64,000 bases of DNA, taken from JANQOH01 sp965201155 (GTDB lineage Bacteria > Pseudomonadota > Alphaproteobacteria > UBA7887). Of the stretch, positions 34,948 through 41,938 are shown one piece after another. Numbering within the stretch: position 1 is the first letter of the stretch; each line of letters starts with the position of its first letter. The notes beneath the pieces were generated by a model that ran no database searches, was not told where the DNA came from, and was given only the letters and a program-made list of their open reading frames with translations. The DNA is taken from NCBI GenBank assembly GCA_965201155.1, contig OZ241752.1:2356001-2420000 (forward strand). The letters run 5' to 3'. The position numbers were made by a program, and so were the translations under genes.

Positions 34948-36660
34948 ATGACGATAAACACTGCTTGCTCCGGACTCCTCGCCGGCTTGTTTGCCCTGTG
35001 CTGTCTTGCGCTGCCTGCTTGCGGCGGCGGCTCGAGTGCGCCGGCACCGCAAGGCCCGCCCGTGGCGCAGCACGAAGCTCCTCCCCAGGCCGATATGCCC
35101 CCGGGCGAACCCGACTGGCAGGAAAACCCCACCGCGGGCGAACCTGACTGGCAGGAAAACCCCACCGCCGAAGACTTGCGCGATCACTGGCGTCCGTTGG
35201 ACAGGGTCTTCGAGACGCTGGAGCTTGCGCCGCCCGGTCCGGGCGAGGCCGGACAGCGCAGCCAGACGCTGGCGACCTTGCTCGATAATGCCGACGGCTC
35301 CGCGGACAAAACTGCTGTTGTCTTCCGCAACATCCCGGCGGACGCCGTCAATATACTGGGCCAGCGGGACGGGATCACCTACGGACGCTGGAAGGACGGG
35401 CCCGCAGGTACGCTCAACATTGAGTTCGACTGGCGCTTTGCCCCCGATATCGACCAGCAAACGCGCGTGCAGATGGAACGCGTCGGCAAATCTTGGTCAC
35501 GCCGTATACTGGATGATTTCGGTCTCCACACGATCGAGCCGGGAACCGGCTGGGAGCACAAGGGAGTGCATGCCGGCGCACAGCCGATCCTGGTCGATTT
35601 CGACGAGGAAGTGCCGGTGGACGGCGTGCTCGTCGTCATGCTGCATTCCACCGTGGACCGCCTGTCGTCCGGCGGCCCCAAGAGAGCCGACATCACGGAT
35701 GACGACTACACGCCCTGGCTGGGATCGATCATGCTCACGCAATTTAGTATCGACGAGAGGGAAACTCTGGGGAATTTCTGGCTCACCCATGTCATGGCGC
35801 ATGAACTCGGGCACGTCATCGGTGTCGTCGATCACACGGGCGGATGGTACGTACCCAGCTACGACCGCTATGTGGACCGCGCCAACCACACCTTTACCGG
35901 CCCCAGGGCGAGCGCGCTGAATGGCGGCCCCGTGCCGTTCCAATGGCTGGACTCCCACAGGCATGAGGTAGCGCCGCATACCCCCGGAAGCACCGTCGAT
36001 TACGGACATCCCGGCGCGTGCGCCTCCATCATGGCCTATTGCAACGACTCTCTCGGATGGGGTCATGAACCGAGGGAACTCGACTTCGCCCTGCTTGACG
36101 ATATGGGCTATGACATTCTCGATGCCGAAACCGCATCGAAACCCGAAACCTACGGCTATGGCGCCTGGGGCCGTTACAGCGCCTGGGGCGCCGGAGTCGA
36201 ACGCCTCCTTCGCTATGACATTGTCGAAGCCGGCAACGGAGCCGACATAGCGGCTGTTGATCGACTCCGTGCGGACGCTGATTTCTTCGGCATCGCGCCG
36301 CCCGCCGGCCTCGCCGCCGCAAGCGGACCCTCGACATGGCGCGGATCGCTCATCGGCGTGGCGAGGGGGAGGGCCATGCTGCCGCCCGTTTTCGGCGACG
36401 CGGCACTCACCGTGGACCTCTCCACCTTGCAGGGCACCGCGCGTTTCGAGAACCTCACCATGGTGATTGACGGCCAGCCGATAACGATCCAACCGGGCGG
36501 ACTCGCCTACAGCATCAGCATCGATGAAAACGGATTTTCCGACCCCGCCGGGCGCATCCAGGGCGCCTTCTTCGGCCCCGGCCACGAGGAAATGGCAGGA
36601 ATTCTCGACGATCCTTTGTTGAACCTGTCGCTTCTCGCCGGCTTTGGCGGCGTCCGCTGA
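34948..36660 (+). CDS. lipoprotein metzincin protease with TbpB-like C-terminal domain
   Basis: A 570-residue surface or periplasmic lipoprotein. The leader ends in lipobox LPAC, followed by GGGSS and a tandem repeat of GEPDWQENPTA. The zinc site is HELGHVIGVVDH at residues 285-296, the HExxHxxGxxH metzincin consensus, and the Met-turn is SIMAYCN with Met362. The region 400-570 looks like a TbpB-type beta-barrel lobe: AALTVDLSTLQGTARFENL, then GRIQGAFFGPGHEEMAGIL and a final GGVR. That C-terminal pattern is typical of transferrin-binding-protein-like and Slam-exported lipoproteins. A protease fused to such a barrel is unusual. The substrate is unknown; the family name at the C-terminus is by pattern recognition only. 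Confidence 0.78.
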   Translation: MTINTACSGLLAGLFALCCLALPACGGGSSAPAPQGPPVAQHEAPPQADMPPGEPDWQENPTAGEPDWQENPTAEDLRDHWRPLDRVFETLELAPPGPGEAGQRSQTLATLLDNADGSADKTAVVFRNIPADAVNILGQRDGITYGRWKDGPAGTLNIEFDWRFAPDIDQQTRVQMERVGKSWSRRILDDFGLHTIEPGTGWEHKGVHAGAQPILVDFDEEVPVDGVLVVMLHSTVDRLSSGGPKRADITDDDYTPWLGSIMLTQFSIDERETLGNFWLTHVMAHELGHVIGVVDHTGGWYVPSYDRYVDRANHTFTGPRASALNGGPVPFQWLDSHRHEVAPHTPGSTVDYGHPGACASIMAYCNDSLGWGHEPRELDFALLDDMGYDILDAETASKPETYGYGAWGRYSAWGAGVERLLRYDIVEAGNGADIAAVDRLRADADFFGIAPPAGLAAASGPSTWRGSLIGVARGRAMLPPVFGDAALTVDLSTLQGTARFENLTMVIDGQPITIQPGGLAYSISIDENGFSDPAGRIQGAFFGPGHEEMAGILDDPLLNLSLLAGFGGVR

Positions 36661-36825
36661 CCGCGGCCGTTACCGGGTCCCGCAGTTGCTCATCGCAAGT
36701 GAAAAACTGTATGGTTACTTCCCGGAACAGCCCGTAAGTCGGCGAAATCGACCGAGGATTCAAATTTCGGCATATCTGCCGGGGGCTTTCGGGAACACAC
36801 CGGGAAATATTGGGCGGAATCTCCG

Positions 36826-36997
36826 ATGGCGAAGGATGAATATGACTTCGTGATAGTTGGCGGGGGGTCGGCAGGCTGCACAATGGCCGAACGCCTGTCC
36901 GAAAATCCCGATGCAAGCGTGCTTCTGCTTGAGGCTGGGAGGCCGCGACCGCCACCCCTTGATTCATATGCCGGTCGGCTTCGCCAGGATGACTGCA
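36826..36997 (+). pseudogene. GMC-family oxidoreductase fragment, frameshifted and truncated
   Basis: An ATG at 36826 opens a typical GMC oxidoreductase N-terminus: YDFVIVGGGSAGCTMAERLSENPDASVLLLEAG, the FAD-binding GxGxxG region. Near 36941 an extra base shifts the frame; the expected GGRDRHPLIHMPVGFARMT then continues in the next frame. The homology ends where the IS1380-family element begins. No remainder of the gene is found on the other side of the element, so the rest was deleted or lies elsewhere. A ribosome-binding site and 160-base leader without other features precede it. Confidence 0.85.
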
Positions 36998-38599
36998 CCC
37001 GCATTATTCATGACGGTAGAATTAGTTGTCGTACAGGCGAGTTTTTTCGCCCGGGGTTACGGGTTTTGCGTGGCTGATTTGTCTTGGTTGGGGGTTGGTG
37101 TTTGGGGCTGATCTGCGGCACTTGCCGCACCTATCAAGGCCCTTGAGCGGCGATGCGTTGGAGCATGATCGCGAGCATCGGCTGGTTTGGCGTATGCCGG
37201 GATATCGAGAGGGCGATACGGGATTTCCGCTGCTGAACCCGCACCGCGATTTTCAGGAATGTGGTGCGGATTGTATGGAATGTGGCGGTTCGCCAACGCG
37301 AGCGCCGTGATGCCGCGCTTCTGAGTTGCCAGAGCAGCCAGTAGGCTGCAGTGTGGAGGAACAGGCGGCACTGGTTGGCTTCCCAGCGATGGCATGAAGT
37401 GCGGTCGGACTGGGTGTAACGCTTGTGCTCCTTGATCATGTTCTCCATACGCCCGCGGACACAATAGACCTTCTTGTAGAGCCAGGCGGCGCGGCCTGTG
37501 AGATTGGTGACGATGAAGCGGGTGCACACGCCGTGCTTGATGGATGCCTCGACGCGGGCGATGATGCGGCGCGGCCTTGACCAGCTCTGGGCGGCATAGC
37601 TGGCCTGGTAACAGCGGCGCAGGGTCTTCTCGCCGCTTCGGGCGCGGCGGACAGCGGTATCTTCACCCCAGGGCCGGGCGATGTCGTGCAGGCGCGCATT
37701 GCCGGGTAATCCGAACATGTAGGGGCAGTTCCTCTGTTCGAGCAGGTCCATGACCTCCGGCGTCCCATAATGCCCATCGCCGCGCACCATGATCTCTGTT
37801 CGTGGCCACAGGGTGCGAATGCGTTGGATGACAAAGCGCAGCACACGCGCCGCCTCGACACCGGAAGGCCGCTTGCCCGGTCGCAGGACACAGGCAACCG
37901 GTTTGCCGCTCCGCGCTTCGTAGATGTGGATCGGTTGCAGGCACCGCCCGCCCGCATGGGTGCTGAACAAGGACAGTTGTTGAGCGCCATAAGTGCGGTC
38001 GATTGTGTCGTCGATGTCCAGCACGATGCGTTTCGGCACAGTGCGGTAGCTGTCGCAGAACAGGTCGATGAAGCGCTGCCCCATGCGCACCAGCGCGCGC
38101 CAATCGGGCAGGTTCTCAAACCGCGACAGGGTGGGTTGCGATGGCAGGCCGATCTCCGCCTCAGGCAGGCGCTCGCAGGCAATCTTGAGAGCCGGGTCGT
38201 GACGCAGCGCATCAAGGTCGTTGCAGTCTTCGTAGCCGCATGCAATGGCCATCATACGGGCCCGGATCATGGTGGCGTAATCGTGCCGGGTGCGCTCTGC
38301 GCGTCTTCGGTCGACAACGCACGACGCCATCAAGTTGGCGATGCCGAGCTTGCGTTCGATTTCACGCAGTATCAGCGCACCGCCGTTCGAAGACATGGCC
38401 CCGGCATCGAACCGGAGGTGAAGCGAGCGACCTTTCAAGGGTGACAAACCGGGGAGAAACGGCGTATGATCGGACATGGCGGGCGGGGGTTTCTGCGGTG
38501 TTGGCGTTATGGGCAGTTCGCATACCTATTCATACGCCGTTTCAATACCTTAGTCCACGCCCGCCAACCCATATAAATCCTCAACGTGAATTATTCGGG
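36998..38599 (-). mobile_element. IS1380-family insertion sequence
   Basis: The element holds one transposase gene on the minus strand. Candidate terminal inverted repeats start CCCGCATTATTCATGACG at 36998 and, read from the other end, CCCGAATAATTCACGTTG ending at 38599; they agree at about 13 of the first 16 positions. I could not find a convincing target-site duplication. The flanks (GMC fragment left, PIN fragment right) differ, so the insertion was accompanied by deletion or later rearrangement. Confidence 0.7.
37134..38477 (-). CDS. IS1380-family transposase
   Basis: A 447-residue DDE transposase that looks intact. It opens with FLPGLSPLKGRSLHLRFDAGAMSSNGGALILREIE, characteristic of IS1380. 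Catalytic-region segments include VLDIDDTIDRTYGAQQLSLF (first Asp region), IMVRGDGHYGTPEVM (second Asp), and the VRGRMENMIKEHKRYTQSDRTSCH segment carrying the conserved glutamate. The C-terminal QCRLFLHTAAYWLLWQLR is also typical. Presumably active unless regulated. Confidence 0.95.
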   Translation of the reverse strand: MSDHTPFLPGLSPLKGRSLHLRFDAGAMSSNGGALILREIERKLGIANLMASCVVDRRRAERTRHDYATMIRARMMAIACGYEDCNDLDALRHDPALKIACERLPEAEIGLPSQPTLSRFENLPDWRALVRMGQRFIDLFCDSYRTVPKRIVLDIDDTIDRTYGAQQLSLFSTHAGGRCLQPIHIYEARSGKPVACVLRPGKRPSGVEAARVLRFVIQRIRTLWPRTEIMVRGDGHYGTPEVMDLLEQRNCPYMFGLPGNARLHDIARPWGEDTAVRRARSGEKTLRRCYQASYAAQSWSRPRRIIARVEASIKHGVCTRFIVTNLTGRAAWLYKKVYCVRGRMENMIKEHKRYTQSDRTSCHRWEANQCRLFLHTAAYWLLWQLRSAASRRSRWRTATFHTIRTTFLKIAVRVQQRKSRIALSISRHTPNQPMLAIMLQRIAAQGP

Positions 38600-38621
38600 T
38601 TCAGGAGCTTCCGGCGGCGAT

Positions 38622-38915
38622 ATGCGAGCAAGTACGACCCTGCTCGCGGGCGGACGGCGAAACCCCCTGGAGGTTGCCATGGACCGGTGGCTCGACCGGG
38701 GCTTCGCCGGCCGGATTCTGTCGTGCGACAGCGCCGCGGCCCGAGCCTATGCAGCGGTCGCCTGAGACCGGCGCCTGGCCGTCCGTCCGATTGGCGGGGC
38801 GGATTGCCAGATCGTCGCCATATGCCGCTCGCGCAACACCGTATTGGTCACGCGCAATATGCCGGACTTTCAGGGCGCAGAGGTCGATGTCGTCAATCCC
38901 TGGCCGACGAGATGA
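38622..38915 (+). pseudogene. PIN-domain (VapC/FitB-type) toxin remnant with internal stop
   Basis: One frame reads AGGRRNPLEVAMDRWLDRGFAGRILSCDSAAARAYAAVA, an in-frame TGA at about 38763-38771, then DRRLAVRPIGGADCQIVAICRSRNTVLVTRNMPDFQGAEVDVVNPW. This is the C-terminal two thirds of a PIN toxin, with the conserved Asp of the ADCQIVA region and the TRNMPDF signature. The N-terminal part with the first catalytic Asp is missing, cut off by the IS1380 element. The stop replaces what is normally an arginine-type position. Not functional. Confidence 0.8.
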
Positions 38916-39066
38916 GGAGAGGATTCGCCGCGCCCCCGTGACCTCTGAAACAGGAAGAAGCTATCACGGTCTTGGGAGGCGTGGCGCTTTCGTTGCCTCG
39001 GCAGAAGTGTACTTGGCAACGAATTTCTACTCGATTCCAACCACTATTGTCCTGTAAACATTAAGA

Positions 39067-39363
39067 TTACAAGAAACGCCAATTACGATTAATCCGTTCC
39101 AGGAATCGTGTTTCAGCCAATTCTCGAACGCTCAAAACGACTACATCTAGTTTCATTCCCGAAAATCTTTTGCAAAACTCGTTCTCAACACATCTCACCT
39201 GTGTCGAAATACTTCTTCTATCAGCATCGTCCCGATATACCAAGAGAATATCAACATCCTCAGGATCTTTGCTTTCAAGCGCAGAACCAAAAACATAACC
39301 ACCACAAACAACACCACGGAATCGTTCTTTCAATTCTTCTATATACTCTTGTAATTCATTCAT
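39067..39363 (-). CDS. minimal nucleotidyltransferase (MNT-like)
   Basis: A 98-residue protein with the polymerase beta-type nucleotidyltransferase signature. The helical turn GYVFGSALES carries Gly26-Ser27, followed by EDVDILLVY with Asp36 and Asp38 and a third carboxylate in KLDVVVLS (Asp73), so all three metal ligands appear present. Size and fold match MNT-type antitoxins that modify a partner. The ATG overlaps the HNH gene's stop by four bases, indicating strict co-expression. Usually such proteins pair with HEPN toxins, but no HEPN protein is present here; the partner is the HNH protein. The AT-rich codon use contrasts with the surrounding genome. Confidence 0.8.
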   Translation of the reverse strand: MNELQEYIEELKERFRGVVCGGYVFGSALESKDPEDVDILLVYRDDADRRSISTQVRCVENEFCKRFSGMKLDVVVLSVRELAETRFLERINRNWRFL

Positions 39364-40517
39364 CTCACTTCCTCATGACAAAAAATATAAAATTCGTTTT
39401 GTGTCATAGGCCTCGCTCCTAACTGTTCTGCGTGCTGAAAAGCTTCCCCGCTAAATTTTCCTCCGTTCCAGTTGAACAAATTAACAATTGCCAGATCCTT
39501 CTCTGGTGCGATTCCCAGCATAACCGCATGGGATACCACGTACTCATACACAAAAACAACTTTCCATTGTCCGTTTAAGCAAAATCGTGTCACATTTGTC
39601 ACATCGAACTCATACTGTATGTCGTTTGACTCCAACCATCTTAGTATCCACACCAAGTTCTCCAGCCGCAGTCTGGTACAAATATTACTAAAGCATCTGT
39701 TTTGCCAAAATATTTGCTGCACCCTTGGTCGATCTGACAAGGATAGTGTAATGGGGCGCCCAACTTCATTGTAGCTCAGTACCGGTTCTGGCGTAAAGAC
39801 CAGATCAGGTGAACGGCCTTCATTTTGCAAAAGTCTAATGAAATTCTGTAAGGCCCCTACGTTGGGAGCGAACGCAGTATCAACTTCTTCTATTCCGAAT
39901 ATGGAATTCAATTCAGATGGGAAAAAGTTAGATCGAACCTCTTTGGGGTGACCTCTTGTTTCCTTAAATTCTTCTACATGAGCTACGAATCTTTCTACTA
40001 TAGATCTGTTTTCGCAATGGAATAAATGACTGTTGAGAGAAAACAATTCTACCAACTTCTGATTGTTTGCTATGATTTCTGGTTCTTTTTTTCTCCACAT
40101 GAAGTTTTTTATGCTTCCATTTGGCTGTTGACTATTTGGGCCAAAAGATTTGAATATTCCGAGATTTTTTGTCAAGATTGGAGAGACTTTATTCTCAAAT
40201 TCAACGAATGAATTGAACCTTTTATTGAATATAGCTCGGATTTTATTGTTTCTATCATCCTTCCATTGCCTCAATAAATCTTCGGTATTCTCTGTTCTAG
40301 TTTTGTCAATTGCACTATGACAATTCTCGCACAACAGTATGAGATTGGCGTACGATACATCTCCATTGTCAGCGTGAGGATGTATATGTGCCATGTCTCC
40401 GATATTTGTCTCACGAACAAAAAGAGCGGCATGGCACGTCGGGTTCATACAGCGTCCTAATGAGTCGGCCCAGAGACGTCTCTGAACATTCATTGGTACC
40501 TTTTTCCTGTTGACCAT
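39360..40517 (-). CDS. HNH endonuclease-domain protein of an AT-rich operon
   Basis: A 385-residue protein with an N-terminal HNH nuclease module. Zinc ligands are Cys23 and Cys28 (CMNPTC) and Cys63 and Cys66 (CENC); the ββα-metal site is His44 (DMAHIHP), Asn58 (SYANLILLC) and His67 (CHSAID). Residues 75-385 form a large domain I do not recognise; it has no SAVED, TIR or transmembrane features I can identify. The gene is AT-rich with unusual codon use, so recent acquisition is likely. It is followed with a four-base overlap by a minimal nucleotidyltransferase. The pair resembles a defence or toxin-antitoxin module, but I cannot match it to a named system. Confidence 0.82.
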   Translation of the reverse strand: MVNRKKVPMNVQRRLWADSLGRCMNPTCHAALFVRETNIGDMAHIHPHADNGDVSYANLILLCENCHSAIDKTRTENTEDLLRQWKDDRNNKIRAIFNKRFNSFVEFENKVSPILTKNLGIFKSFGPNSQQPNGSIKNFMWRKKEPEIIANNQKLVELFSLNSHLFHCENRSIVERFVAHVEEFKETRGHPKEVRSNFFPSELNSIFGIEEVDTAFAPNVGALQNFIRLLQNEGRSPDLVFTPEPVLSYNEVGRPITLSLSDRPRVQQIFWQNRCFSNICTRLRLENLVWILRWLESNDIQYEFDVTNVTRFCLNGQWKVVFVYEYVVSHAVMLGIAPEKDLAIVNLFNWNGGKFSGEAFQHAEQLGARPMTQNEFYIFCHEEVR

Positions 40518-40599
40518 AACCGGCCTCGTTAGCCATCTAGGTGTTGTTGAGGTAAGAAAAAGTATCGGGAAGTACGGGCAGACACATGCCGGACGTATC

Positions 40600-41010
40600 C
40601 TATGCCGTCCAGAGATCCGCGGTCGTCAAACCGGCCGCCTCGAATGGCGCCGTGTCCCGCGCGCTACTATCATGCCGTTGGCTGCTGCCGTCGTTGCGAT
40701 GTAACCATCCGATACCGAGATCGACCGTCCGTCCGCGCCTTTGCCATAAGGTTAGCATAGGCTTGTGAAGCCATCAGATCAAACGCTGGCATCCGGCCGG
40801 CGAACATCGGCAGGACCCAACATTCGAGATCCTCGCCTAGCCGGTCGCGGCGCTGGCCGGCGGCGACCGAACCCCGAAACGGAGCTCGGCGACGGTTATT
40901 GCGGAGAGATACAGCGTTTCCAGCGCCTGGGCGTCGAGCGATCCGCCAACGCACCGCTCCGGAACCCAGCGCAGCGGTCCCGACACCACATTGGTGTCTA
41001 CCAAAATCAT
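40600..41010 (-). pseudogene. VapC/FitB-type PIN toxin, broken by frameshifts
   Basis: From an ATG at 41010 the sequence reads MILVDTNVVSGPLRW, then SLDAQALETLYLSAITVAELRFGV, a normal PIN toxin start with the catalytic Asp. Near 40860 it shifts frame to AAGQRRDRLGEDLECWVLPMFAGRMPAFDLMASQAYANLMAKAR, then shifts again near 40740 to GRSISVSDGYIATTAAANGMIVARDTAPFEAAGLTTADLW and ends in TAG at 40600. The full length (411 bases) is that of an intact VapC with net zero frame change, so two compensating indels occurred. It lies directly downstream of a broken antitoxin. Confidence 0.82.
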
Positions 41011-41268
41011 TCGAGATCGACGGGCCGACCCGGAGTGCTGTCACGCTGCGCGAAGCCCGCGAACTCCTCGTCGGTCAGCCCGACACGCCGGCCGACAGCG
41101 GTCAGCAGCGTTCCCAACGCGGCGCGTCCTTCCGCCAAGACCGTCTCCTATGATGGTTGTCCAGCCTCCTTCAGGATGGCACGCACCTCGGCCTCGGTAC
41201 TGCGGCCCCTCAGGGGCGGCCCGCACCCGCAGGGCGCGATGCACCTCGTCGGGCACCTTCCGCTCGGT
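41007..41268 (-). pseudogene. FitA/VapB-type antitoxin remnant
   Basis: The minus strand reads VPDEVHRALRVRAA, a frame change, GRSTEAEVRAILKEAGQPS and a stop at 41148, then a second piece, LAEGRAALGTLLTAVGRRVGLTDEEFAGFAQRDSTPGRPVDLE, ending in TGA at 41007-41009. This matches the ribbon-helix-helix FitA-like antitoxin with its C-terminal toxin-binding tail. The N-terminal strand is missing where the neighbouring IS66 remnant begins. Its stop overlaps the start of the broken PIN toxin in an ATGA-type junction, the usual arrangement for such operons. Confidence 0.78.
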
Positions 41269-41321
41269 GTCGGCATTATTGAGACTCCGCTACGTTCGGG
41301 AGGACGTAGGGAAGTTTCTCC

Positions 41322-41590
41322 ATGGAGCGCACTGCGGAGTTTCTCAGCCGGGTCGAGGTGATCGGTGGAGTGAAGGGCCACCGTCGCTGGCCGGATGAGT
41401 TGAAGGCGCGGAGTGTAGCGGAGACGCGTGAGCTTGGCGCGAGGGTGGCCTCGGTAGCACGGCGTTACGATCTTCGCCCGAACCATCTGTCGGACTGACG
41501 TCGGATGGCACGGGAAGGCTGCCTGGTTTTGCGTGCGGCGGACGAGGCTGTGGCGTTTGCGCCGCTGGTGGTCTCCGGGCAGAGGGGAAC
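41322..41590 (+). pseudogene. IS66-family TnpA remnant
   Basis: From the ATG at 41322 the frame reads VIGGVKGHRRWPDELKARSVAETRELGARVASVARRYDLRPNHLSD, then TGA at 41496 where IS66 TnpA usually has tryptophan (LSAWRRMAREG), and continues RRMAREGCLVLRAADEAVAFAPLVV before losing homology. It is a different IS66 lineage from the intact element at 46.5 kb. No tnpB or tnpC follows, so this is a decayed left end. Confidence 0.8.
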
Positions 41591-41679
41591 GGTGTCGCCG
41601 ACGGGATGGCGGGAAGTGGGGGGATCAGGGTGGGACAGGGAGTTGTTGAAAACCCGAGCACAAAAGATGTAAAACCTCC

Positions 41680-41696
41680 ATCGTTTAGATTACGAT
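41680..41696. promoter_or_regulatory. short inverted repeat upstream of the ribbon-helix-helix gene
   Basis: ATCGT (41680-41684) and ACGAT (41692-41696) form an inverted repeat seven bases apart, about 60 bases before the regulator's start. It could be an operator for that regulator, but the site is short. Confidence 0.25.
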
Positions 41697-41755
41697 CCCG
41701 TTGAACTGGTACTCGTTCCGGGCGGCCTTGGTGAGAGCAGCCACAGAAGGAGCCG

Positions 41756-41938
41756 CTGATCCGTGTAACGATCAGCCTGGATTCCAAGGACTACGAGGAA
41801 CTGGGCGCACTGTCCGAGCAGACCGAGATTTCACGGTCCTGGCTGATCCGGCAAGCGATCAAAGATCTGCTTGAGCGGTGCAGGGATCGGAATCAGCCGG
41901 GACTTCCGCTGTGGCTGGCACAACAGAGGAGCAGATAG
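41756..41938 (+). CDS. ribbon-helix-helix (CopG-like) regulator with apparent CTG start
   Basis: A 60-residue protein: LIRVTISLDSKDYEELGALS, then EISRSWLIRQAIKDLLERC and a basic tail. This is the ribbon-helix-helix fold, strand RVTISLD followed by two helices. An in-frame TGA at 41732 leaves no ATG, GTG or TTG before the conserved strand; CTG at 41756, preceded by GAAGGAG, is the best start. The stop is immediately followed by the TTG start of the methylase gene. It probably controls the restriction-modification-like cluster, in the manner of a C protein, though that is inference. Confidence 0.68.
   Translation: MIRVTISLDSKDYEELGALSEQTEISRSWLIRQAIKDLLERCRDRNQPGLPLWLAQQRSR

Noticed and set aside
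39067..39363. Assignment of the nucleotidyltransferase to CBASS-type signalling
   Set aside because: At 98 residues it is far too small for a CD-NTase, and no SAVED or other cyclic-nucleotide effector domain is visible in its partner.
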